A stretch of DNA of 64,000 bases from contig CAYWYJ010000003.1 in assembly GCA_964462635.1 (NCBI GenBank), positions 1 to 64,000 of the forward strand. Reading direction: 5' to 3'. The notes beneath the pieces were generated by a model, which worked only from the letters and a program-made list of their open reading frames with translations, was not told the DNA's origin and made no database searches. Origin of the DNA: JBFMAI01 sp964462635 (GTDB taxonomy: Bacteria > Planctomycetota > Phycisphaerae > UBA1845 > Fen-1342). Positions within the stretch are counted from its first letter, which is position 1; each line of letters opens with the position of its first letter. Below are positions 50,752 through 59,096 of the stretch, piece by piece. A program made the position numbers and the translations under genes.

Positions 50752-51471
50752 ATGAAACGCCTGCTCGCCGCAACGCTCAGTGCTTCGTTCCTGATGGCCG
50801 CGGCCGCGTCCGCGGGCGAGGCCATCGCCGTGTCCACCAGCTCCAACGGCGGCCGGGCGACGGCCACCGCCACCGCCGTCGGCAACGCGACCTCGGCGGC
50901 CATCGCGGGCGCGACCCGTGGCGGCCGAGCGGTCGCCACGAGCAGCGCCATCGGTGAGCGCAACGGTTACGCCGACAGTCGGGCCGTGGCCGTCGCCGAC
51001 CGCGGCGTGGCGTTGAGCGATTCCCGTGCCGACGCGCGGGGCCTGTTCGGCGGCAGCGCGATCGCCGACAGCGAGAGCATCGCCGCCGCGATCGGCGGCC
51101 TGGCAATCAGCAACAGTGCGGCGGTCGCCGACGGCACGTTTTTCGGCCACGCCCGCAGCCGGTCGACCTCGACTGCCCTGTCGCATTATGGCGTGTCGGT
51201 GAGTGACAGCGTCGCCACCAGCCGCGGTGTCTTCGGCGGCCACGCTTCGAGCGACAGCGACTCAACGGCGATGACTTACGGCGGCGTGTCCACCAGCCGA
51301 ACGCGCGTGATCAGCGACGCCAGCCTGCACGCCAGCGCCGAATCGAACGGCCTCGGCGTGAGCATCAGCGGACTGTTGCTGCGGAGTGATTCGCGGGTCC
51401 ACGCCGAGAGCCGGTCGGTCCGGTTCGGCAGCAGCCGTTCGGATGCCGTGATGATCCGCGTGCGACCGTAA
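50752..51471 (+). CDS. Secreted Ala/Ser/Gly-rich repeat protein
   Basis: 239 aa after ATG 50752 (frame open to 50725). The signal peptide ends A-S-A-G. The rest is low-complexity with alternating A/S/V and T: unit-like blocks of the form G-G-x-A-x-S-x-S-x-A-x-x-x-G, with F-G-G-x-A and S-D-S recurring about every 20 residues, suggesting a solenoid of short beta-strands like trimeric adhesin heads. Not a named family to me. A second, related protein follows at 51712. Confidence 0.7.
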   Translation: MKRLLAATLSASFLMAAAASAGEAIAVSTSSNGGRATATATAVGNATSAAIAGATRGGRAVATSSAIGERNGYADSRAVAVADRGVALSDSRADARGLFGGSAIADSESIAAAIGGLAISNSAAVADGTFFGHARSRSTSTALSHYGVSVSDSVATSRGVFGGHASSDSDSTAMTYGGVSTSRTRVISDASLHASAESNGLGVSISGLLLRSDSRVHAESRSVRFGSSRSDAVMIRVRP

Positions 51472-51475
51472 CCCC

Positions 51476-51602
51476 GACCCTTCCCCCACCCCCCTCCCTC
51501 TCAGGGAGGGGTTGGGGGAGGGTCAAGCGGCCTCCCAACTCCCCTCCCTCCCAGGTCGCCACGGGCGACTCGCTGTGGCGAGGAGGGGTTGGGGGAGGGC
51601 AG
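51476..51602. repeat. Family F repeat block (two units)
   Basis: First unit: CCCTCCCTCTCAGGGAGGG followed by GTTGGGGGAGGG. Second unit: CTCCCTCCCAGGTCGCCACG, GGCGACTCGCTGTGGCGAGG, then GTTGGGGGAGGG. Located between the two repeat-protein genes; may limit read-through. Confidence 0.55.
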
Positions 51603-51711
51603 GAGCGAGCGATGGCAAATAAGGCACAGAGAAGTCAACAGGAACCACCCTGACGGAAGACCGAGACCCAAACACGAACTCAGGCCCATGAAGAACTCGG
51701 GAGAAACAGCC

Positions 51712-52350
51712 ATGAAGCGCACCATGCGAAAGAGCGTACTGTGTGGGATGATCCTCATGCTGGCCGGCGTCCTGCCGGCCCTGGGAAGCGACGCCGAGAC
51801 CACGGCCCGGGCGACCGGCTCCCGCCTCGGTCCCGGCACCGCGGCGGCGACCGCCCGCTACGAAGGCGACCTCGGCTTCGCCCGTACCGACACCCGCAGC
51901 GGCACGGTGAACATCGCCCGCGGCGTTGCGGTCGGGTTCGACGAGGACGGCCTGTCGCTCTCGTTCAGCACGGCCATCGCTCCCCGCCTCGGACCGGCCT
52001 TTGGCACCACCTTCAACATGACCCTCGGGAGCAACGGCGAGGTCGCCCACAGCATCGGAACCAGCGTCGCCACCGGCGGCCTGGCCCGGACGGTGAGCGT
52101 CGGCGGCAGCGCCACGAGCACCCACTTCGGCTCGACCTCCACGGCCCTGGCCGGCGGGAGCACCCTCGGCGGCGGCGTGGTGAAGGCGAGCACGACCAGC
52201 GATCACTACCGGGTGCTGCCGACGGTCGGTCATGCGGCCCCGATCGAAGGGCGCGGTCCGGTCGTCGCGGTCGGCGGCCGGGTCGCGGGGCGTGACGACG
52301 GATCGACCCGCTATGTGCGAACCGTCCACCGCGTCGTGCGGTCGCGCTGA
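51712..52350 (+). CDS. Secreted Ala/Thr/Gly-rich protein
   Basis: 212 aa from ATG 51712 (ATG 51688 in frame). The signal peptide ends A-L-G-S. The mature region alternates A/T/S/G with short strands and the repeat-like G-G-x-A-x-x-V-S-V-G-G-S-A. Similar composition and position to 50752-51471, so probably a paralogous surface or extracellular protein. Not a recognised domain. The C-terminus is basic. Confidence 0.65.
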   Translation: MKRTMRKSVLCGMILMLAGVLPALGSDAETTARATGSRLGPGTAAATARYEGDLGFARTDTRSGTVNIARGVAVGFDEDGLSLSFSTAIAPRLGPAFGTTFNMTLGSNGEVAHSIGTSVATGGLARTVSVGGSATSTHFGSTSTALAGGSTLGGGVVKASTTSDHYRVLPTVGHAAPIEGRGPVVAVGGRVAGRDDGSTRYVRTVHRVVRSR

Positions 52351-52731
52351 CTGACTCCCCCCGCGTTCGGGTCGCGCTAAGTGACCCCCCTTCCTTCCAG
52401 GTCGCCACGGGCGACTTGCTGTGGCGAGGAGGGGTTGGGGGAGGGCAGAGCTGGCGCTCCCGGCCGCGTGAGCCGGGCGCCGAGGCCCTTGTCGACGGTG
52501 AGTTAGCGAACGGCGCCCGTGTGTTACCCGAGGCCGCGGGCGCACCAAGTCCCCACCCGTGTGCGTTGCACGGGTGGGGCACGCTTATGTGCGCCCGCCG
52601 GCCTCGGCTCGTTCGCTGCGTTGCCCCGGGGGTGCCCGCAGGCTCGGCGCGCGGTACAATTCCCGAACTGGGGCGCCGCGCGACGGCCGCGCGGCGCAGA
52701 CGGACGATGCCCCGGCGGGTACCGCTAGAGC
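52351..52731. repeat. Intergenic stretch with family F copy
   Basis: No gene. 52385-52443 is a family F copy (CCCCTTCCTTCCAGGTCGCC through GAGGAGGGGTTGGGGGAGGG). The rest, to prfB at 52735, is GC-rich without clear features; the prfB promoter must lie here. Confidence 0.45.
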
Positions 52732-52734
52732 GTG

Positions 52735-53854
52735 ATGGTCACCACCTTCGAAGATCCGGCCTCGACGTTACGCGAGTTGACGGCCCGCATTCACGCCATC
52801 CGGGACTCTCTTTGACCTCTCGGCCAAGGCCGCCCGGCTCGACGCCCTGAATGCACAGATGCAACGCGCGGGCTTCTGGGACCAGCCCGAACGGGCGCAG
52901 CAGGTCGTCGCCGAGCTCAAGACGCTGCGGGCGCAGGTGGAGCCCGTGCAGGAACTCCTGCGCCGGGTCGACGACGCTCATGTCCTGCTGGAGCTGTCCG
53001 AGGAGCAGGGCGGCGAGGACGCCCACGCCGAGATCCAGCGCGAGTTGACCCAGCTTGTCCAGAAGACCGATCAGGTCGAGTTGCTCACGTTGCTGTCCGG
53101 CCCCAACGATGCCCGCGATTGTTTCTTCAGCGTGCAGGCGGGGGCCGGCGGTGTCGATGCCTGCGACTTCGCCGAGATGCTCCTGCGCATGTACCTGATG
53201 TACTGCGAGAGCAGCGGGCTGAAGGCCACGGAGGTCGATCGCCGAGCGGGCGAAGAGGCCGGCATCCAATCCGCCACGCTGCACATCGCGGGCCCGTACG
53301 CGTACGGCTACCTCTCCTGTGAAGTCGGCGTCCATCGGCTCGTCCGCATCAGCCCCTTCAACGCCCAGGGAAAGCGGCAGACTTCCTTCGCCGCCGTCGA
53401 TTGCTTCCCCGAGCTCGAGGAAGCGAAGATCGAGATCGCCGAGGGGGAGCTCGACATTGAGTTCTTCCGCCGGGCCAGCGGCGCCGGCGGCCAGAACGTG
53501 AACAAGGTGGCGACGGCCGTCCGTATCCGGCACAAGCCGTCCGGGGTCGTGGTCGAGTGTGTGAATGAGCGCAGCCAGGCGCAGAATCGCCGCGTGGCCA
53601 TGAGCATGCTTCAGGCGAAGCTCGAGCAGATCGAGAAGGCCAAGCAGGACGCCGAACTGGCCAAGATCTACAGCGAGAAGGGCGACATTGCCTGGGGCAA
53701 CCAGATTCGCAGTTACGTCATCCACGGCTCGACGATCCACGTCAAGGACCACCGCACCAACCTGGCCATCGGCGACGTGCAGCGGGTGCTCAACGGCGAC
53801 CTCCAGCCGTTCATCGACGCCCGTCTGCGTCAGCGCCTGAAGTCGGGGAAATAG
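52735..53854 (+). CDS. prfB: Peptide chain release factor 2 (programmed +1 frameshift)
   Basis: Release factor for UGA and UAA stops. It is encoded in two frames: ATG 52735 to CTT 52810-52812 (26 codons), then +1 into GAC 52814 and on to TAG 53852-53854, giving about 372 aa. The G-G-Q peptidyl-hydrolysis motif is in S-G-A-G-G-Q-N-V-N-K; the stop-codon-recognition tripeptide S-P-F (residues I-S-P-F-N) identifies RF2, not RF1. GTG 52732 is an alternative start. The in-frame TGA makes its own synthesis depend on RF2 activity. Confidence 0.97.
52810..52816 (+). promoter_or_regulatory. prfB programmed +1 frameshift site
   Basis: CTTTGAC: CTT in the P site, TGA in the A site, C after, as in the classical RF2 autoregulation signal. 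Both frames around it encode the conserved RF2 N-terminus, so the shift is required. Confidence 0.95.
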
Positions 53855-54369
53855 CGTTTGATCGGGTTGCCGGCCGGCCGGGGACGGGCAGGCCGCTGCT
53901 CAAGGGCGGTGGCACACCCGTCGAGGGACGTCGGACTCGGAGGTCCGGCGCTACAGGGGAGTGCGGGCGTCCCGCCCGCCCCTCACCGGCCATTGGCCGG
54001 TGCCATACCAGCTTGCGGACACGCCTGGGGCGTGGCGGCCGGGTTCTGTAGATTCGTAGCGGCTCGCCACAGCGAGTCGCCTTTGGCGACCGGGCTCCGC
54101 GGCGGCCGTGGGGAGTGCGGGCGTCCCGCCCGCCGATCCGAGCCGCAACCATGAGGGAGCGGACCACAGGCAGAGACGCCTGTGCCGCCCACGGACTCCT
54201 CACAGGCGGGGACGCCTGTGCCACCGCCGTAGCGGCTCGCCACAGCGAGTCGCCTTTGGCGACCGGGCTCCGCGGCGGCCGTGGGGAGTGCGGGCGTCCC
54301 GCCCGCCGATCCGAGCCGCAACCATGAGGGAGCGGACCACAGACAGGGACGCCTGTGGTGTTTGGGGTG
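53855..54369. repeat. Repeat-rich intergenic region with a 127-bp direct repeat
   Basis: No gene. A block of about 127 bp is present twice (54056-54182 and 54229-54355, period 173). It has a shortened family C hairpin (GTAGCGGCTCGCCACAGCGA...) followed by GGGCGTCCCGCCCGCC and CATGAGGGAGCGGACCACAG. Also present: one family H unit (about 53928-53955) and the CACCGGCCATTGGCCGGTG palindrome (53986-54004). Confidence 0.6.
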
Positions 54370-55245
54370 TCACGGACACGGAATCGGCTGGCCGCCGGCG
54401 CTGGCCAGGAGTTCGATGAACGGATTGATGTCGCCGAAGCCGTTGACCCCGCCGTAGACGCCGTCGCCGTTCACGTCCGCGTTCTGCTCGGGGCAATTAG
54501 GATAGGTGAGCTTCCAGGCCTCCCAGTTCGATAGCGCCAGGGTGAACGGGTTGATGTCATCGAAGTCGATGGACCCGCTGCAATCCAGGTCGCCGCGGCA
54601 GAGCCCCGGCACGACCGTGAAGCTGATTTCCCCGCTCACGATGGAAACGGTCGCACCGCTCACCGGCGAGAACTCGGGGGGCGTGTTGACCTCGTCCAGC
54701 GTATTCGCCCGGCCCCCGGCGAGGTAGAGCACATACAGCCCCGCCGCGGCCGGGGCGGCGAACGAACCTTCGGCCAGAACCTGGGGCGGCCCCTGTCCGA
54801 CGCCCGCGCGGACCTCGTAGTCCAGCCCGATCCCGTCACCGGCGACGCCGAACGTGTTCATGGCGCCGCCGATCTGACGCAGGTCCTTGGCTCCGCCCGG
54901 CCCCAGCGGCGTGCCGCCATACGCCGAACCGACGCCGCCAGGGCCGGGATTGCTGATCCCAGCGGGTCGGTCGAAGTCCTCCAGGCCGGTCGGGCGCGTG
55001 CCGGCCGGCAGGTCGAAGAGCGCGGGATTCGCGGGGTCCTGCAGCAGATCGACGACGGCCAGCGCGAGTCCGAGGTTGTCCCCGGCGCTGACGGTCAGCG
55101 AGATCGTCCACGCGACCAGCTCGCCGGGGGCGACGGCGGTGCCCGCCCGGGGCGAGGAGAGACTGAACGTGACGGTTCCGCCGGCCTCGGCGGACAGGCC
55201 GAGGGCACCGAGCGCCGCGAACACGGTGATTGCCTTCGTTCTCAT
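54370..55245 (-). CDS. Secreted protein with C-terminal dockerin-like module
   Basis: 291 aa. Signal peptide ends S-A-E-A-G. The middle is a beta-sandwich-type domain of unknown family. The C-terminal 70 residues are a dockerin-like calcium module: C-R-G-D-L-D-C-S-G-S-I-D-F, D-I-N-P-F, N-W-E-x-W-K-L-T-Y-P-N-C, then V-N-G-F-G-D-I-N-P-F. It is very close to the C-terminus of 11815-15684. Probably attached to a surface partner via that module; I see no cohesin partner in the window. Confidence 0.75.
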   Translation of the reverse strand: MRTKAITVFAALGALGLSAEAGGTVTFSLSSPRAGTAVAPGELVAWTISLTVSAGDNLGLALAVVDLLQDPANPALFDLPAGTRPTGLEDFDRPAGISNPGPGGVGSAYGGTPLGPGGAKDLRQIGGAMNTFGVAGDGIGLDYEVRAGVGQGPPQVLAEGSFAAPAAAGLYVLYLAGGRANTLDEVNTPPEFSPVSGATVSIVSGEISFTVVPGLCRGDLDCSGSIDFDDINPFTLALSNWEAWKLTYPNCPEQNADVNGDGVYGGVNGFGDINPFIELLASAGGQPIPCP

Positions 55246-55324
55246 TACCGTACTCCTTCGACCGGGCCCTGAGCGTTCCCGGTCGCACCTGGTTTCGTAG
55301 CGCGGTCGCTGCGATCAGGCCGCC

Positions 55325-56887
55325 CTACTCGGGCACCCGCGTGGCCTCCACCTCCACGTGGCCGTGGCTGCTGCGCCGGAACGAGCGCCACCACAACTCG
55401 TTCGGGTGCCAGACCTGCTCGACCTCACACATCGCGTCCTGCGCCGGCTCATAGGTCATGTCCGAGGAGTCTTGACGCGGGACCCACAGGCCGACAGTGA
55501 TGCGCAGCGTGCCGTCGTCCCGCGGGGCCGACACCGCACGCCGAAAGCCGAATGTGGTCACCGACCTCAGCCCCGGGAAATGGAGAAACTCCTCCCGGGC
55601 CACCCGGCTTCCCAGGTCCGACCGCTGCACGACCCAGTCGAGCGGCACGCCCGGCATGGTGGGCAGCAGCCCCCGGTAGCCCTGGGCCTCGGCGGCCCGG
55701 CGGACGCCGCCGTGTCGCTTGGGGTACTCGAAGCGCACCGGGCTCCAAGTCTGCGTTTCCACGACGAGCGTGAACACGGCGCTGTACATTCCCGGGGCAT
55801 CGTCTTCGGGCAGGAACTCGAGGCGCGCGCACGGACGCCCGTCCTCCTGGGTGAGTTCGGTCACGCGGACCCGGAGGTGATACTCACAGCGGACTCTCGG
55901 GGGCGCCCCGCGGGGGCCGAACCGGTGGTCTGCATAGTCCTTCACGAGGACGCGCCACTCCTGACCAACGGTCCAGGTCGCGCCGGCGGGCACGTGGGGG
56001 GCGGGACTTTGGGGCGCGATCGGGACTTCCAGCGCCACACCCGACCCGCCCGGATCAGAAACGAGGGTGGCCTCGAGGTCGATGTGGCCGCCGTCATAGC
56101 TCCGGAACGACCGCCACCACAACTCATTCGGACGCCAGACCTGCTCGCACTCGCGCAGGGCCTCCTCGGGTGGACGGCCGGTCTTCTGGCAGGGGAACAG
56201 CGATACCTGACCGACGGTGATCCGCACACTGCCGTCCGGCTCGTGGAAAACCGTTCGCCTGAGCGCAGTGTTGGGCGAGGGGCGGTCCGGGGTGGGCTGG
56301 AAGCCGGCGAAGTTCACGATCTCTGTGCGGTCGGTCGGGTTCTCCAGGTCGCCGAGCGCCACGATCCAACCAACGGGGAACGCGGCCGCCGGGAGGGCCG
56401 CGGTGGGGCCATCGGCCGGCCGCACTTGCTCCTCGGAGGTGCTCTCCCCGTTGGGCTTCAGTTCGACGACTTGCCAGGTCTGCGCGTCGAGCGTGAGGGC
56501 GTACTCCAGCGTCCGAATGTAATCGCGCTTGGGGGGGGTTGTGGAAGGGAAGTCCGGAGCGTCCGACTCGGCTGTGAATCTGATGCGCACGTACTGGCGA
56601 CCGGCGCCCTCCGTCAGTTCGGTCACGCGCGCCTTCACGTGGTATTCGCGCTGGACGCGCGGTATGAGCTTCAGCTCCTGCATGCGCGAATCGCTGAACG
56701 ACAGGCCGCGCCCCCAGTTGTACTGCCGTACCAGGAGTATCCACTCCTGACCCACGGAAAAAGTCGGTTGGCCTGGTGGCTCAGGCGGGGTCGGCGAGGC
56801 CTGTCCAGCCGTACTCGGCAAGTGAGGACACAAGCCGAGGAGTGCGCCGAGGACGACGAGCTGCTCCACGTTTGATCGCATTCGCAC
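55325..56887 (-). CDS. Secreted protein with a duplicated domain, function unknown
   Basis: 520 aa. A signal peptide of about 28 residues is followed by two homologous halves. Each begins V-G-Q-E-W-x-x-L-V-x-x-Y and ends with C-E-x-V-W-x-P-N-E-L-W-W-R-S-F-R (near residues 255 and 505), with V-R-C/E-Y-H-x-K/R-V-R-V-T-E-L-T in between. This is a clear internal duplication. The fold is probably beta-rich. I do not recognise it. Confidence 0.7.
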   Translation of the reverse strand: MRMRSNVEQLVVLGALLGLCPHLPSTAGQASPTPPEPPGQPTFSVGQEWILLVRQYNWGRGLSFSDSRMQELKLIPRVQREYHVKARVTELTEGAGRQYVRIRFTAESDAPDFPSTTPPKRDYIRTLEYALTLDAQTWQVVELKPNGESTSEEQVRPADGPTAALPAAAFPVGWIVALGDLENPTDRTEIVNFAGFQPTPDRPSPNTALRRTVFHEPDGSVRITVGQVSLFPCQKTGRPPEEALRECEQVWRPNELWWRSFRSYDGGHIDLEATLVSDPGGSGVALEVPIAPQSPAPHVPAGATWTVGQEWRVLVKDYADHRFGPRGAPPRVRCEYHLRVRVTELTQEDGRPCARLEFLPEDDAPGMYSAVFTLVVETQTWSPVRFEYPKRHGGVRRAAEAQGYRGLLPTMPGVPLDWVVQRSDLGSRVAREEFLHFPGLRSVTTFGFRRAVSAPRDDGTLRITVGLWVPRQDSSDMTYEPAQDAMCEVEQVWHPNELWWRSFRRSSHGHVEVEATRVPE

Positions 56888-56928
56888 TCATCCGCCGAGG
56901 CATACGGCCGAGCTACACAGGGCCAAGA

Positions 56929-57780
56929 TCACTCCGGGTCTTCACCTGTTGCGGGCGGGGCCCCTGTGTCCGGCTGGGGGCAGGTTCCGGCACCGAGGAA
57001 CCGGCCCGTGTTTGCATCGATGATGTTGCGCACGTGATTGAGCGCGTCCGGGGATACTCCCGCCGGCGGCGGTTTGAGCGGGGCAATGCCGCGCAAAGTA
57101 ATAGCCCACACGGCGCGCGGCTTGCAGTCCATGCGCGTCTGCATCACGTAATGGGCGATGATCTGTTTCGCCTGAAGCGGGTTGCCCTCGCCCTCCTTCA
57201 GCACCGCGTTCAGGGCGTCCAGCAGGCTCACGCCGGGCGGCGTCTCTGGAAAACCCAGGTATCTCTCCAGACCAGACCGCGGCATCTGCTCTTCCGCTGA
57301 TGCGGCCGAGGGTTCAGGGGCGATCGTCGGCACCCCTTCCGGCCAGCGGGAACTCGCCTTGAGCAAGTGGCCATTCCTGGGGTCGATCAGTAGGTCGAAC
57401 ATACGTGCGTACTGATCTTCGTCGCTGGGCGGCGCGGACGTCAGTTGAAGTCTCCAACCTTGGATGACCACCCGCCAGATAGGGCGGCCAACGAGTTGAC
57501 CGTGCAGAAACGGCGTATTGTCTTCGGCTAGGGTGGTGAGTTCCGCGGACAACCGCGGCGAACTCACGGTCCCCAAGCCGACGATCTCCCGCGCCTTGGC
57601 AACGGCCTGCGCTTCGGTCTGAACGGCCCAGGCTTCTCGGGCCGTCTTCTGGCTGGGCCGAGTTTGTACGGCCGCGGGCTCTTGATCCGGCCCCTGGGCC
57701 GAAGCCTCCCGCGACGCCAGCGCGGAAACAACAGTCCCCACTACGGCACACCACATCGTTGCTACACGGGCCCACGTCAC
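56929..57780 (-). CDS. Secreted protein, function unknown (PepSY-like features possible)
   Basis: 283 aa. Signal peptide ends A-S-A-Q. The middle (about residues 45-170) has alternating helix/strand with R-E-I-V-G-L-G and F-D-L-L-I-D-P-R-N-G-H-L-L-K, which recalls PepSY-type or copper-amine-oxidase N-terminal-like folds, but weakly. The C-terminus is proline/glycine-rich and acidic. It follows the duplicated protein by 41 bases on the same strand, so the two may be co-transcribed. Confidence 0.6.
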   Translation of the reverse strand: MTWARVATMWCAVVGTVVSALASREASAQGPDQEPAAVQTRPSQKTAREAWAVQTEAQAVAKAREIVGLGTVSSPRLSAELTTLAEDNTPFLHGQLVGRPIWRVVIQGWRLQLTSAPPSDEDQYARMFDLLIDPRNGHLLKASSRWPEGVPTIAPEPSAASAEEQMPRSGLERYLGFPETPPGVSLLDALNAVLKEGEGNPLQAKQIIAHYVMQTRMDCKPRAVWAITLRGIAPLKPPPAGVSPDALNHVRNIIDANTGRFLGAGTCPQPDTGAPPATGEDPE

Positions 57781-57800
57781 GGCGATTCTCCAGCTTCACA

Positions 57801-58733
57801 TCAGGGCTTTTTGTCCCAGATATTGAACGCGGTTGCCCCCGTCCGCTCGATGCCCCACTCGTTCGGGTCGTCCGTGTGCAGATCACCGATCGCTATGTCC
57901 GCGTCCTGAAAGACCCCGTAACTGCTCGCGTACTGGCACGCGGTGAAGTCGCACTTGGCGTCTGCCGTGCCGACCATCTGGTTCTCCTTGTGCCAGATTT
58001 CGCCCGACCACTGGTAATGCGTCCCCGTTTCGTTCTTCCAGCCATTGTGCGTCCATTGATGCCACAAGATCCCGTCGTACTCGTATCGCCACGTTCCAAA
58101 GAGCGATGATATCAGGTAGCATTTGTACTCATGTTGTCCATCGCCCGGTGGATCGTCGGAGTAGTACAGATCGTATTCGGCCGGATTGCTCCCCGCGCGC
58201 GTTTCGGCATAGCGTCGCACATACACGGTCGTTGAATTCAAGAGCCGTCGCCTTGAATAGCCAGTTTGTGCCCATTTCACGGGCACTCCACCATCGTACT
58301 TGGTGACTCCGACCCAGGCGGCACTTGCTGTAAGGCCCTTGTGCGTAGGCTCCCCGCACAACGTCGTGTTCCGCGTGCGGATCTTCGCGTAGCACCCCGT
58401 CGTCGCGCTGTCCTGCTTGTGGACAGCGGCCGTCTTGCGGCCAACCGTGCATGGTGAGCCGGTGAAGACCCATCCGAACCGGCTGAGATCGGCCAAATCG
58501 ACCTTGCCGTCCGGAGAGAGCAGGAGATCAAAGTCGAAGGCCTCGCACCCGGGGCCCAGGGGCCCGCCCGCGGGGCCCGTCATGCACCCGGCCCAGTACC
58601 AGAAGTCATCTCCATCGACGTCCCCGTCGCCGTCGTAGTCGCCCTGGCCCTGCCCGCGCGCGGGAACGCCGACCAGCGCCACCGCAGCGGCCGCGACCAG
58701 AAACGTGATGGTCCCTTTTCGCAATCGGTCCAT
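57801..58733 (-). CDS. Secreted protein with N-terminal dockerin-like module
   Basis: 310 aa. Signal peptide ends P-A-R-G. Right after it comes a dockerin-like calcium-binding pair: G-D-Y-D-G-D-G-D-V-D-G-D-D-F and P-D-G-K-V-D-L-A-D-L. The rest (residues 95-310) is tyrosine/tryptophan-rich without a known domain. Composition differs from the neighbours (more polar, lower GC in places), so it may be recently acquired. Confidence 0.65.
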   Translation of the reverse strand: MDRLRKGTITFLVAAAAVALVGVPARGQGQGDYDGDGDVDGDDFWYWAGCMTGPAGGPLGPGCEAFDFDLLLSPDGKVDLADLSRFGWVFTGSPCTVGRKTAAVHKQDSATTGCYAKIRTRNTTLCGEPTHKGLTASAAWVGVTKYDGGVPVKWAQTGYSRRRLLNSTTVYVRRYAETRAGSNPAEYDLYYSDDPPGDGQHEYKCYLISSLFGTWRYEYDGILWHQWTHNGWKNETGTHYQWSGEIWHKENQMVGTADAKCDFTACQYASSYGVFQDADIAIGDLHTDDPNEWGIERTGATAFNIWDKKP

Positions 58734-59096
58734 AGCTGACCGCCTCCCTGATACCCGTGACGGACGTCAAACGTTGCACGTCCCGCGTGCTTCGCCCGGC
58801 AGGCCTCAGTACCCCGAGCGGTTGGCGCCTGTGAAGCCTGCCGTGACCTCCACATCATCAGCATGCCCCATAATCCGCCGGAAGTCCAGAAACACCCCGG
58901 CCCTTGCCCGTGTCGCCCAACCACGACCCACCCCGTCGGCGTGACAACGCGCCCCGCTGCCCCCGGGCGGGGCAGCCGAAGCCGCGCCACTCCGCTTCTG
59001 GAAGTCCACGAAGCACCTGTCTTTTTCGGGGCAGACGTGCTCCGCGGTACAATGATCGCTGCCGGCTTGACCGTGTGCGCGCGATGGAGATGTACC
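58734..59096. other. Divergent gene-free stretch
   Basis: 363 bases between the dockerin-like gene (57801-58733) and the FG-GAP-like gene (59097). No gene, repeat or clear promoter recognised. The reading frame of the plus-strand neighbour is open through part of it without a plausible start. Confidence 0.4.

Noticed and set aside
54056..54355. CRISPR-like or gene-coding repeat region
   Set aside because: Only two 127-bp copies with shared hairpins and no spacer pattern. The open frames across them change frame between copies and have no domain content.
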